Shown piece after piece: positions 49,464-58,282 of a stretch of DNA of 64,000 nt. The first letter of the stretch is position 1. Every line of letters begins with the position of its first letter. The position numbers and the translations under genes were made by a program. The DNA comes from Acinetobacter sp. ANC 4910 (lineage in GTDB: Bacteria > Pseudomonadota > Gammaproteobacteria > Pseudomonadales > Moraxellaceae), in the NCBI RefSeq assembly GCF_004331035.1, contig NZ_SJNT01000001.1, positions 310,034-374,033 on the forward strand. Direction: 5' to 3'. Under the pieces are notes generated by a model that was not told where the DNA came from, ran no database searches, and was given only the letters and a program-made list of their open reading frames with translations.

Positions 49464-50556
49464 TAATACTGCTTTTTTAAATTTATACAATTTAATTTAT
49501 TTTTGTACAGCCTGCTTGGTCTTGGCTTCTGCTTTATCTTCTGAAATTAAGAAGGATGTTTTACTACAGAATAAATTAGGTCAATATTTAATTTTTTTAC
49601 CTTTAATTTTTTTAATATTCCTTGTGGGTCTCAGGGAATATGATGTAGGAGCTGATACAGTTAGTTATTTTGATATACTTTGGAATGAAACATCTGAATT
49701 GAATTATAGTGATGGTATTTTATTCGGTTTTATTGCTTCGATTCTAAGATATTTCAATTTGGGTTATACTTATTTTCTTTTATTAATATCCTTCTTATTT
49801 TATATAATTACTTACAAATCATTAAAGAACTATACTGAAAAATTTGAATCAAATCTTCTTATTACCTTCTTTGCATGCATTTCATTTTTCTTTTATTTAA
49901 GTATGAGTATTAATGTGATCAGGCAAGGTGTATCTTTAGCTTTTTTGTTACTTGCTTATTCTTTATGGCTTGGTAAGAAAAATAATATTATAATTTTATT
50001 GTGTATGTTTTTGTCATTAGCTTTTCATTTGACTTCAATTATACCAATTTTAATATTTATTTCTTCTGTTATCATAAGTAAAATTAGAACTTTTAATTTA
50101 CTAATTCTTATCTATTTATTTTCTATAATTTTATCTTACTTTAATTATGGTTTTTTAAACTTTTCATCAGTGTTTTTAGATTTTTTAGGTGACGATAGAC
50201 ACGCAAACTATTTTTCGGATGAAGTTTCTGATTACAGCATAGGTTTTAGGCCCCAGTTTGTAATATTTAATACTTTTTTTCTGCTTGTATCTCTGTATGT
50301 TAAAAATAAGTTAACTGATATTGATTTGTCTTATCAATATAATATTCTTGTTTCTTATTATATTATTGCAAGTGTTATATTTTTTATGGCATTTCAACTG
50401 CCATTTTCAGATCGTTGGGGATTGTTTTCATGGTGTGTTATTCCATTACTAATTTCACCGTTATTTTACTCTCCCTTTGTTAAGGAAAAAATAAAAATTC
50501 ATTATGTTTTAATCTTGATTCTAATTTACATTGGTTTTTATTTCTATGATAAATGA
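49450..50556 (+). CDS. wzy: Polysaccharide polymerase Wzy (EpsG-type)
   Basis: A 368-residue protein with about ten membrane helices and little sequence conservation. FLVGLREYDVGADTVSYFDIL early in the protein is the EpsG/Wzy-type motif (R-x-x-x-V-G-x-D-T) found in capsule polymerases. It links flipped repeat units in the periplasm. It overlaps both neighbouring glycosyltransferase genes, and is the only intact polymerase candidate in the window. The AT-rich composition matches wzx. Confidence 0.82.
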   Translation: MILIDNTAFLNLYNLIYFCTACLVLASALSSEIKKDVLLQNKLGQYLIFLPLIFLIFLVGLREYDVGADTVSYFDILWNETSELNYSDGILFGFIASILRYFNLGYTYFLLLISFLFYIITYKSLKNYTEKFESNLLITFFACISFFFYLSMSINVIRQGVSLAFLLLAYSLWLGKKNNIIILLCMFLSLAFHLTSIIPILIFISSVIISKIRTFNLLILIYLFSIILSYFNYGFLNFSSVFLDFLGDDRHANYFSDEVSDYSIGFRPQFVIFNTFFLLVSLYVKNKLTDIDLSYQYNILVSYYIIASVIFFMAFQLPFSDRWGLFSWCVIPLLISPLFYSPFVKEKIKIHYVLILILIYIGFYFYDK

Positions 50557-51421
50557 ATCTGAAAATACACCTGCTATTAGTGTAGGTATTCCATTTTATA
50601 ATGCTGAAAAGTTCTTGGCTTTTGCCATTCAGTCTGTACTTTATCAATCATATACAAATTGGGAGTTAATTCTTGTGGATGATGGATCCACAGATAATTC
50701 CCTGAAGATTGCTAAAGAGTTTGCAGGTAATGATCGACGGATTAAAGTGCTCTGTGATGGTGAAAATAAAAAATTACCCAATCGTCTAAATCAATTAATA
50801 AAAGAATCTAAAGGTAAATTTATAGCAAGGATGGATGCAGATGATATTATGCATCCTAACCGTTTGGAAATACAATTAAAATATCTTTTAGAAAATGATC
50901 AAGTTGATCTTGTTTCTACGGGTTTGGTCTCTATAGATGATCAGAATAGAGTCTGTGGATTCAGAAGTGTTAATTCACTCATTACTGAAATATCTAAACC
51001 TTTTAAGTTTCATATAGCTCATCCAACTGTGATGGCTAGAAAAGAATGGTATCTACGAAATTTATATAGTTTAGACTATCCTCGTGCTGAAGATTTTGAG
51101 CTGTGGTGTCGTGCATATGGTAAAAATGATTTAAAAATAGCAATTTTTCCTGATTTACTTCTTTTTTATCGTGAATTTGGAAATATCTCTATCGATAATC
51201 TTTTGAAAACATGTTCAGATGAACATAAAATAAGAAATTATTATCAAATGAATAATAAAATTTATAATTTTATCTATTTTAATTTTAAATATTTTTTTAT
51301 TTATACAATTGGTTTTTTGGGCTTGGGGCAGAATCTTTCGAGGAGAAGAAATCGGGATTTATCTGATGATGATGCCAAGGAAATGCAAGAATTATTAAAT
51401 TTGATTGTGAATAGAAAGTAG
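50546..51421 (+). CDS. Glycosyltransferase, family 2
   Basis: A 291-residue GT-A enzyme from ATG 50546 (an earlier TTG is in frame but would overlap wzy more). PAISVGIPFYNAEKFLAFAI and LILVDDGSTDNSLKIA start the fold, ARMDADDIMHPNRLEIQ carries the DXD, and YPRAEDFELWCRAYG the ED motif. It adds one sugar of the repeat unit. A 0.6-kb gene-free stretch follows. Confidence 0.9.
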   Translation: MINESENTPAISVGIPFYNAEKFLAFAIQSVLYQSYTNWELILVDDGSTDNSLKIAKEFAGNDRRIKVLCDGENKKLPNRLNQLIKESKGKFIARMDADDIMHPNRLEIQLKYLLENDQVDLVSTGLVSIDDQNRVCGFRSVNSLITEISKPFKFHIAHPTVMARKEWYLRNLYSLDYPRAEDFELWCRAYGKNDLKIAIFPDLLLFYREFGNISIDNLLKTCSDEHKIRNYYQMNNKIYNFIYFNFKYFFIYTIGFLGLGQNLSRRRNRDLSDDDAKEMQELLNLIVNRK

Positions 51422-52057
51422 GAGCTTATAAAAGTTAATTTTGTAGGTAAGCTACTTCAATAACAACAATCAAATGTAAATTAATAAAAGTAGTTTGATT
51501 GTAGCAAGACATTATTGAAGAGCTATTCATCAATATATTTTTTGATGGATTACCTGAGTCTAAAAATTATTGCACTCGTAATTGATGAGTTTACAATCAG
51601 CCCCAAATCAGTCACTAGAATTTTATGTGCTTTGACTTACAAAGCTTGCAGTACGTCGAACCTAACGCTAGGTAAGGGGTAAATCGGTTTAGTCTGGTAT
51701 CGAAATTCAATGCTTTTTAATACATATATTAGAAATTTTAATTTTTACAAAGAGTTGCTAACTTTGCTCAAAGTTGTATGAGATGTATGCTCATTTGCCA
51801 TTCTGAATAAATTTTCAAAATTTAGATAGACTTTATAACTAAGTTAGATCTTGGATTTTGTGACTTGGGTGAATTTTAATTTTTAAAACTTTTTGCAACA
51901 AAATAGATAATTATTTAAAAGACACAGATCAAAAAAAGTATTTTAATTAGAGATGTAAAAGAGATAATTAGAACACATTATTAGAAAAATGTTCTATGTT
52001 TGTCACTTAAATACGGAAAGAATAATTTTTAAAAAAAACTAAAAAAGCTGAAAAATT
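51422..52057. other. 0.6-kb gene-free stretch with a nested inverted repeat
   Basis: No intact gene. Near the start (about 51455-51525) TTCAATAA ... CAATCAAA ... TTTGATTG ... TTATTGAA forms a nested pair of inverted repeats that could act as a terminator or attenuator. The remainder is AT-rich with no clear remnant. The next gene probably has its own promoter here. Confidence 0.4.
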
Positions 52058-53191
52058 ATGAGTACGATAGTGTTTATTGGCACGATAGCATCTAGCATTT
52101 ATGATTTTCGTGCAGATTTAATCCGTAGCCTCTTAAAGCAGGGGCATCAAATCTATGCTTTTACATCTCAATACAATGCAGAAGATATAAATAAAATAGA
52201 ACAACTAGGCGCCATTCCAGTTACATATACTTTAAACCGTGGTGGATTAAATCCACTGGCAGATATTGTCGCAACTTATCACCTTTTAAAAAAAATAAAG
52301 CATATAAATCCTGATGTGGTCTTTTCATATTTTGCTAAGCCAGTCATTTTTGGAACTTTAGCTGCGAAGCTAGCAAAAGTTCCTCGTGTAATCGGTATGC
52401 TTGAGGGTCTAGGTTACACTTTTACAGAGCAGCCAGAGGGTCTAAGTTATAAAACTAAATTTATCCGATACATTCAGGTTTTTCTCTACAAAATGGCATT
52501 GCCAATGCTGGATCAACTTATTTTCTTAAATCCAGATGATCCTAAAGATTTATTGGAAACATATTCTATAAAAGTAAAAAAAGTAGAGGTCTTAGGTGGA
52601 ATAGGTTTAAATTTACAAGAATATCCATATCAACCCGTTGATGATATTTCACTTCCGATCAGATTTTTATTTATTGGACGGTTACTTAAAGAAAAAGGGA
52701 TTCATGAGTTCGTTCAAGCCGCTAAATTAGTGAAAAAACAATACCCTAAAACACAGTTTACGATTCTTGGACAAATAGATACTTTTAATATTGGAGCACT
52801 GCAACAATCAGAATTAGATGATTTGATTGCTTCCAAAGTTGTGCATTATTTAGGCTGGGTGAATAATGTAAAAGACTGGATCACGAATAGTCATGTATTT
52901 GTATTGCCCTCTTATCGTGAGGGCGTACCTCGTAGCACACAAGAAGCAATGGCAATAGGTCGTGCAATTATTACTACAGATGTCCCAGGTTGCCGAGAAA
53001 CTGTAATTCAAAATCGAAATGGCTTCATTATTCCAAAGTGGGATTCCAAAGTTTTAGCTGAAAATATGATTTATTTCATTGAGAATCCTAAACAAATTAG
53101 ATTCATGGGAGATGAAAGTCACAAAATTGCAATCGATAAATTTGATGTTGAAAAAGTAAATCAACGATTACAAAATATTTTAGGAGTCTGA
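52058..53191 (+). CDS. Glycosyltransferase, family 4
   Basis: A 377-residue GT-B enzyme of the kind often found directly upstream of WeeH-type initiating transferases. Landmarks are TIVFIGTIASSIYDFRADL, MLEGLGYTF, RFLFIGRLLKEKGIHEFVQA and PSYREGVPRSTQEAMAIGR. It probably adds the second sugar to the lipid-linked first sugar. It ends 3 bp before the initiating transferase gene. Confidence 0.9.
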   Translation: MSTIVFIGTIASSIYDFRADLIRSLLKQGHQIYAFTSQYNAEDINKIEQLGAIPVTYTLNRGGLNPLADIVATYHLLKKIKHINPDVVFSYFAKPVIFGTLAAKLAKVPRVIGMLEGLGYTFTEQPEGLSYKTKFIRYIQVFLYKMALPMLDQLIFLNPDDPKDLLETYSIKVKKVEVLGGIGLNLQEYPYQPVDDISLPIRFLFIGRLLKEKGIHEFVQAAKLVKKQYPKTQFTILGQIDTFNIGALQQSELDDLIASKVVHYLGWVNNVKDWITNSHVFVLPSYREGVPRSTQEAMAIGRAIITTDVPGCRETVIQNRNGFIIPKWDSKVLAENMIYFIENPKQIRFMGDESHKIAIDKFDVEKVNQRLQNILGV

Positions 53192-53194
53192 AAA

Positions 53195-53809
53195 ATGATA
53201 AAACGCTTCCTAGATATTGTGATTGCTTCTTTTGCGCTCACTTTACTATCGCCATTATATTTATATGTTGCATATAAGGTGAAAAAGAATTTAGGCACTC
53301 CTATCTTGTTCCGCCAAGTACGACCGGGGCTCAATGGAAAACCATTTGAGATGATTAAGTTCCGCACTATGAAAGATGTTTTGGATGCGAAGGGTAATCC
53401 ATTACCTGAAATTGAACGTTTAACTCCTTTCGGTAAAAAATTGCGATCTACAAGTTTGGATGAAATGCCAGAATTATGGAATGTGATTAAAGGGAATATG
53501 AGTATTGTAGGTCCACGTCCTTTACTGATGGAATATTTGCCACTTTATAGTAAAGAACAAGCCAAACGTCATCATGTGCGCCCCGGCATGACAGGTCATG
53601 CACAAGTGAATGGGCGTAATGCCATTAGTTGGGATGAAAAATTGAAGCTTGATATTTGGTATGTTGAAAATCAATCCGTTTGGATAGATTTTAAAATTAT
53701 GCTGAAAACGATCAAAGTTGTTTTAATTAAAGAAAATGTAAATGATGAATCAGGTCACTCTATGCCTAAATTTACAGGGGATAAACAGGGTGATAAAAAT
53801 GGATTCTAG
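53195..53809 (+). CDS. Initiating sugar-phosphate transferase (WeeH-like)
   Basis: A 204-residue polyprenyl-phosphate sugar-1-phosphate transferase. KRFLDIVIASFALTLLSPLY is the membrane segment, followed by LFRQVRPGLNGKPFEMIKFR, RSTSLDEMPELWNVIKGNMS, VGPRPLL and RPGMTGHAQVNGRNAISWDEK. Together with the downstream acetyltransferase, aminotransferase and gdr it fits transfer of QuiNAc4NAc-1-P, the PglC/WeeH reaction. It belongs to the same family as the enzyme at 37.75 kb but differs clearly, so the locus encodes two initiating enzymes. Confidence 0.92.
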   Translation: MIKRFLDIVIASFALTLLSPLYLYVAYKVKKNLGTPILFRQVRPGLNGKPFEMIKFRTMKDVLDAKGNPLPEIERLTPFGKKLRSTSLDEMPELWNVIKGNMSIVGPRPLLMEYLPLYSKEQAKRHHVRPGMTGHAQVNGRNAISWDEKLKLDIWYVENQSVWIDFKIMLKTIKVVLIKENVNDESGHSMPKFTGDKQGDKNGF

Positions 53810-54839
53810 TGTGAAATGCTCTTTAGTCGATGTTGATGATGAATGGGACACTGCAGTAAAGAGATTTAATTTTGATATCTATCATTTAAGTGGCTGGCTT
53901 AAATCTTCAGCAGTAATAGATGATGGTCAGGCTAAAGGCTTAATGATTAAGTCTGGTAATAATGAGTTACTTTTTCCTTTAATTATTAGGAGAATAGATA
54001 GTATATTTTGGGATGCAACCTCGCCATATGGTTATGGTGGTCCATTAGGAGATAGTGTATTAACAAATCAAGAGATTGATCAGTTATTACAAAATGCAAT
54101 TAATTTTTTAAAAGAGCAGAATTGTGTTTCTTGGTTTATTCGATTACATCCAATTTTAAATATTGGATGGAATAGTAAATCTGGCACTATCGTTGAGCAT
54201 GGGCCAACATTATCTTCAGATTTGAGTAAAACAGAAGAAGAACACTGGTCTGAAACTCAACTTAGACATCAACGAGGCATTAAAAAGGCATTAAAAAAAT
54301 CTATATATACAAAGATTGAAGAACTCAATGAAAATAATGCTTTAATCTTTTCTAAAATTTACATTGAAACTATGAAGCATGTAAATGCATCAGACTTTTA
54401 TTTATTTGATGATTTATATTTTATAGAGTTAGCAAAAAATCTAAAAGGCAGAATTTTATTAATTACTGCTTATGATAATGAAACACCGATTGCTGCTTCA
54501 ATCTTTACCTATTGCCAAGAAAGTAAAATTATCCAATATCATTTAGGCGGTACTCTTGATGCTTATCGAAATTTACAACCTGCTAAGCTGATTACACACA
54601 TCGCAAGAGCCTGGGGGCGTGAAAAGAGATACAGTATTTTGCATTTTGGCGGAGGTTTTGGGGCAAGTTTGGATTCATTATATGAGTATAAAAAAGGATT
54701 CAGTTCGAATGAACATGTATTTAAAACGCATCGTATTGTCGTGAACTCTGATATTTATCTCAAATTGTTAAATAAAAATGGCAGGGTTGGACAGTTAACT
54801 GAATATTTTCCGCTTTATCGGAAACCAAATGGGAAATAA
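53799..54839 (+). CDS. FemAB-like / GNAT-fold aminoacyl- or acyltransferase
   Basis: A 346-residue protein from ATG 53799 (the frame opens earlier inside the previous gene). The layout matches FemAB-like proteins (double GNAT fold): FDIYHLSGWLKS, YGYGGPLGD, LRHQRGIKKALKKSIY, and the second-domain strand PIAASIFTYCQESKIIQYHL followed by LHFGGGFG and YEYKKGFSS. Relatives transfer amino acids from tRNA or acyl groups in cell-wall or exopolysaccharide synthesis. Position between the initiating transferase and a GNAT acetyltransferase suggests modification of the amino sugar. Reaction and acyl donor are unknown. It overlaps both neighbours by about 10 bp or less. Confidence 0.78.
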   Translation: MDSSVKCSLVDVDDEWDTAVKRFNFDIYHLSGWLKSSAVIDDGQAKGLMIKSGNNELLFPLIIRRIDSIFWDATSPYGYGGPLGDSVLTNQEIDQLLQNAINFLKEQNCVSWFIRLHPILNIGWNSKSGTIVEHGPTLSSDLSKTEEEHWSETQLRHQRGIKKALKKSIYTKIEELNENNALIFSKIYIETMKHVNASDFYLFDDLYFIELAKNLKGRILLITAYDNETPIAASIFTYCQESKIIQYHLGGTLDAYRNLQPAKLITHIARAWGREKRYSILHFGGGFGASLDSLYEYKKGFSSNEHVFKTHRIVVNSDIYLKLLNKNGRVGQLTEYFPLYRKPNGK

Positions 54840-54843
54840 TGTC

Positions 54844-55446
54844 ATGATTAAATCTAAAAATGTGTCTCTTAGACCAATTGAGTTACACGATGATATTTTA
54901 TTGCAAAAATTGATGAATGATCCTTTTGTGGCTGGAAATGTAACTGGATGGTCTTTTCCTGTATCTGTTTTTTCCCAAAATAATTGGATTCAGTCAAATA
55001 CAAATAGTTCAAATTATCGCTTAATTATTGTAGATAATGAAACGAATGAAGCAATTGGTATCACGGGGTTGTGGGACATTGATTGGCATAATCAGTCAGC
55101 GAATATGCCAATAAAAATCTTACCCGAAAAAAATAAAAAAGGCTTTGGTACAGAAGTCATTATGTTAACCATGGCGTGGGCATTTTACAATGTCGGACTC
55201 AGACGTTTATATGGTCCAGTTTTAGACTTCAATGGGCCAAGTATGGGTGCTTATGTTAAAAAATGTGGTTGGAAGATTGAAGGTCGACAACGTGAAGCGA
55301 TTTTTCGTAAGGGAGAATGGCATGATGTATACGATATAGCAATTCTTAAGCATGAATTTGATGCTCTACCTAATATAGCTGAGTTTATTCATGCAGTATG
55401 TCCTGTAGATACCACACCTAACATCAATTCCCAAGATTATATTTAG
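54844..55446 (+). CDS. GNAT N-acetyltransferase (RimJ/RimL type)
   Basis: A 200-residue GNAT enzyme. ATG 54844 gives the usual beginning (IKSKNVSLRPIELHDD); an ATG at 54829 is equally possible and overlaps the previous gene. IGITGLWDIDWHNQSANMPI is the central strand pair, KKGFGTEVIMLTMAWAFYNV the acetyl-CoA pyrophosphate loop, and YVKKCGWKIEGRQREAIF the late region typical of Acetyltransf_3. In this cluster it probably N-acetylates the 4-amino group made by the next gene's aminotransferase, a role analogous to PseH, instead of the left-handed-helix enzyme used in many loci. Confidence 0.85.
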   Translation: MIKSKNVSLRPIELHDDILLQKLMNDPFVAGNVTGWSFPVSVFSQNNWIQSNTNSSNYRLIIVDNETNEAIGITGLWDIDWHNQSANMPIKILPEKNKKGFGTEVIMLTMAWAFYNVGLRRLYGPVLDFNGPSMGAYVKKCGWKIEGRQREAIFRKGEWHDVYDIAILKHEFDALPNIAEFIHAVCPVDTTPNINSQDYI

Positions 55447-55454
55447 GGAAAAAA

Positions 55455-56642
55455 ATGATGCTAAATACTACATTTGAACCATGGCCAAGCTTCACAGTAG
55501 AAGAGGCAGATGCTGTTAAAGATCTGCTTCTTTCAAATAAAGTGAACTATTGGACTGGAAAAGAATGTCGAGAGTTTGAGAAAGAATTTGCACAATTTTC
55601 TCAAACTAAATATGCCGTAGCACTAGCGAATGGTACGGTAGCACTTGACGTTGTTTTAAAAGCTTTAAATATTGGTGCTGGTGATGATGTAATTGTTACA
55701 TCCAGAACCTTTCTTGCATCTGCCAGCTGTATTGTTACAGCAGGTGCTAATCCTATTTTTGCAGATGTTGAGCTGGATTCTCAAAATATTTCTCGAAAGA
55801 CCATTGAAGCGGTATTAACTCCGAATACCAAAGCCATTATTTGTGTACATTTAGCGGGCTGGATGTGTGATATGGATCCAATCATGCAGTTGGCGGAAGA
55901 AAAAGGGTTATTTGTCATTGAAGACTGTGCTCAAGCACATGGTGCACAATATAAAGGAAAATCAGCGGGTTCGATTGGTCATATTGGGGCATGGTCTTTC
56001 TGTCAGGACAAAATTATGAGCACTGGTGGTGAAGGCGGGATGGTTACCACCAATGATGAGAACTTATGGGAAAAAATGTGGTCTTATAAAGACCATGGTA
56101 AAAATTATGACAGCATTTACCATAAACAACACCCACCTGGTTTCCATTGGGTACATGACTCTTTTGGAACCAATTGGCGCATGATGGAAATGCAGGCCGT
56201 GCTCGGGCGCATGCAACTGAAAAAAATGCCAATATGGACAAAAAAACGTACACAGAATGCACAGCGTATATTGGCTGTATTTCAAAATAGTCCTTATTTT
56301 AGCGTACATTATCCAAATCAAGATTATGTACATGCCAACTATAAGTGCTATGTACAGGTCAATATTGATCAATTACCTGCAGGTTGGTCCCGTGACCATA
56401 TTTTGAATGAAATAAATGCACAAGGTGTGCCCTGTTTTATTGGCTCTTGTTCAGAGGTTTATTTAGAAAAAGCATTTGAAGGTACTCCTTGGAGACCAAA
56501 AACACGCTTAGTGAACGCACAACAATTAGGTGAAACCAGTTTAATGTTTTTGGTACATCCGACCTTAACAGAAGATAGTCTGACCAAAACTGTGAATGCT
56601 ATTCAGCAGGTTTTACAGATGATGAATGCAATAAAAAATTAA
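55455..56642 (+). CDS. weeK: DegT/DnrJ/EryC1-family sugar aminotransferase (WeeK/PglE-like)
   Basis: A 395-residue PLP aminotransferase acting on 4-keto sugars. ANGTVALDVVLKAL, SRTFLASASCIVTAGANPIF, ICVHLAGWMCDMD, IEDCAQAHGA and WSFCQDKIMSTGGEGGM are visible; the last contains the PLP Lys. It should convert UDP-2-acetamido-2,6-dideoxy-4-keto-glucose (product of Gdr) to the 4-amino sugar. The 8-bp gap to the acetyltransferase supports one operon. Its own 3' end is repeated in decayed form 1.5 kb downstream, next to gdr. The symbol is by analogy with the A. venetianus emulsan cluster. Confidence 0.88.
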   Translation: MMLNTTFEPWPSFTVEEADAVKDLLLSNKVNYWTGKECREFEKEFAQFSQTKYAVALANGTVALDVVLKALNIGAGDDVIVTSRTFLASASCIVTAGANPIFADVELDSQNISRKTIEAVLTPNTKAIICVHLAGWMCDMDPIMQLAEEKGLFVIEDCAQAHGAQYKGKSAGSIGHIGAWSFCQDKIMSTGGEGGMVTTNDENLWEKMWSYKDHGKNYDSIYHKQHPPGFHWVHDSFGTNWRMMEMQAVLGRMQLKKMPIWTKKRTQNAQRILAVFQNSPYFSVHYPNQDYVHANYKCYVQVNIDQLPAGWSRDHILNEINAQGVPCFIGSCSEVYLEKAFEGTPWRPKTRLVNAQQLGETSLMFLVHPTLTEDSLTKTVNAIQQVLQMMNAIKN

Positions 56643-56899
56643 ACCAATTAAGGTGATCCTCGACAAAATATCGGATAAATAGCCCTTTAAAAATAATGGA
56701 ATCTTAACTTTAGCAATATTAGATGGCTATCTTGGGCAGTATTATTGTTCCAGTCATGCAAATCGATTCAAATCATCGTTTGCTTATAACGCAAATGCCT
56801 ATTTCCAGTTATTTAGTCACTATTATTTGGACAATAAATATTGCCTCTATTTGAATGAAAGAAGGTGAGTTGTACTCATGGGTAATATTGAACTAATTT

Positions 56900-57392
56900 A
56901 ATCATCGTATTCGTGGTTGGAAAACTAGCTCACATATAAACTATCGCTTGGTATGCGATGCATTTGATTATGCAATAGTTCGCTAGGAAACTCTATCAGG
57001 TGTAATGCTTATGAGTTTATGAGTTTATGAGTTTATGAGTTTATGAGTTTATGAGTTTATGAGTTTGTGAGTTTATGAGTTTATGAGTTTATGAGTTTAT
57101 GAGTTTATGAGCTTGTGAAGCTGTGCTTCTCAGGCTTACGAGACTGTATTGTGATTTTAGAGTGCTATTACACAAGTAGCTGAATTAAAATAATATTTGT
57201 GCTTAGAGGCTGTTGGGATGACAGTAACTAAAAGTTCCATTCATACATCAAAAGTTCATGTGGTACACGGCAGAGTATTGTCTACTTGCAAACGAACCAA
57301 TGATATCTAATTTGTATATATTGAGATTTACTACAATCGAATCAGACAACACTATTGAAAATAGTGAGTTAAGTCTGACCGCATTTCAATAA
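56900..57392 (+). mobile_element. Decayed IS3-family transposase (orfB) fragments
   Basis: NHRIRGWKTSSHINYRL followed by VCDAFDYAIVR-stop (56900-56986) resembles the 'R-x-V-G-W-x-x-S ... CDAL..A' part of IS3-family OrfB. VYIEIYYNRIRQH (about 57310-57350), then after a frameshift ENSELSLTAFQ-stop (57392), resembles its C-terminus. The spacing between them minus the inserted tandem repeat is about what OrfB needs. There are several stops and shifts, so the element is dead. No inverted repeats could be defined. Confidence 0.5.
57011..57114 (+). repeat. Tandem repeat, 13 copies of an 8-bp unit
   Basis: ATGAGTTT is repeated 13 times without a gap: seven perfect copies, one GTGAGTTT, four perfect copies and one ATGAGCTT. 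It lies in non-coding, decayed DNA inside the IS3 remnant. The unit length is not a multiple of three and no gene reads through it. Confidence 0.97.
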
Positions 57393-57399
57393 GAATATT

Positions 57400-57757
57400 T
57401 TAAGAATTTAGAGAGATTATCTGTTGAGAATACTCTCCAGGGTCAATGTTATTTTTACTGGGATTACCCATACATACGAACAATATGCTATCGAAATATT
57501 CCGATGGTTTGTCGGGTATAAATAGGGAGCTAACTTTACTGCCGATTTCTTCAAATAATTTAATTTCTCTTAACGAGTTGCGGCTGAAAATTGCTCGTCC
57601 GTCCGCGTAGGACTTCCAGTTTAAATGAACCAGAATCTTTTGGTCTTGTGAGAGTAACTCTTTCTACAATTGATTTTTTAGGATTTACGTCTAGATATTT
57701 TTTAATTTCTGCATTTAAGACCGTTTCAGTCCGCTCTTTAATCTGCGACTTCAGAGT
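57400..57757 (-). pseudogene. Frameshifted remnant of an unidentified gene
   Basis: The minus strand holds two adjoining protein-like frames. One reads LKSQIKERTETVLNAEIKKY then LDVNPKKSIVERV. The next frame takes over with LLSQDQKILVHLNWKSYADG, RAIFSRNSLREIKLFEEIGS, KVSSLFIPDKPSEYFDSILF and VCMGNPSKNNIDPGEYSQQI-ISLNS-stop. Joined by one shift they give about 110 residues with good amino-acid composition but no start codon. I do not recognise the family. Confidence 0.45.
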
Positions 57758-57972
57758 AAAAGTTTAACCAGTGAGTAGTTGTCCAGATTGTAATTGTTTA
57801 AATTTGTTTAGAACTCAAAGTTGTAATTTGTCATGCTTTTTTATTAAGTGCTGATTAATTTAATAAAATAATTATATTTTTTGATAAATATCTCAATTTA
57901 ATTAAAAACTAATAATAATTTATCAATTTTACCAATTTTTGGGGATTTATTTGCATTTGTGGTGATTCTATA

Positions 57973-58009
57973 GTTGTGCTATGTCATTCGTTTGCTTGAT
58001 CCTGAAGGT
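57973..58009 (+). pseudogene. Short decayed copy of the gdr N-terminus
   Basis: TTGTGCTATGTCATTCGTTT-GCTTGATCCTGAAG differs at only a few bases from the intact gdr segment beginning at 58382 (CTGTGCTATGTGATTCGTTT-ATTTGATCCTGAAA, coding LCYVIRLFDPE). It is not part of any open frame. Confidence 0.75.
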
Positions 58010-58035
58010 TTGCTTAGAGACTTAAAGTACATCTA

Positions 58036-58180
58036 GTGAATGCTCAATATCTAAGTGAAGCAAATTTAATGTTCTTGGTACCTCTATGTTAAGAGAAAAG
58101 AGTTTTTAAAAAACCGTGAATGTAATTAAGAAGATTGTGTAGGCGATTGATGTAATAAAAAGTTAAACCAAATAAGGACA
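58036..58180 (+). pseudogene. Decayed copy of the weeK 3' end
   Basis: The sequence from GTGAATGCTCAATATCTAAG through TTAATGTTCTTGGTACCTC to AAAAAGTTAAACCAAATAAGG parallels the intact aminotransferase end at 56512-56657 (GTGAACGCACAACAATTAGG ... TTAATGTTTTTGGTACATCC ... AAAAATTAAACCAATTAAGG), including the stop and beyond, with many substitutions and small indels. It lies directly upstream of gdr, where the aminotransferase end is normally found. Confidence 0.8.
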
Positions 58181-58282
58181 ATAGGATGTCCTCATAAGGC
58201 TATCCCATTTCAACATGCATTTTTATTGATATAAAAATGGGCACAAAGATAAAGATGCAATCCTGTAAAGAGGATCATCATT

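Noticed and set aside
51640..51680. Short similarity (TCGAACCTA-CGC) between 51.66 kb and the gpi-wzc gap at 42.37 kb
   Set aside because: Only about a dozen bases match; no inverted or direct repeat structure around either site, so probably coincidence.
57011..57114. Reading the tandem repeat as a CRISPR array
   Set aside because: Units are 8 bp and contiguous with no spacers, and there are no cas genes.
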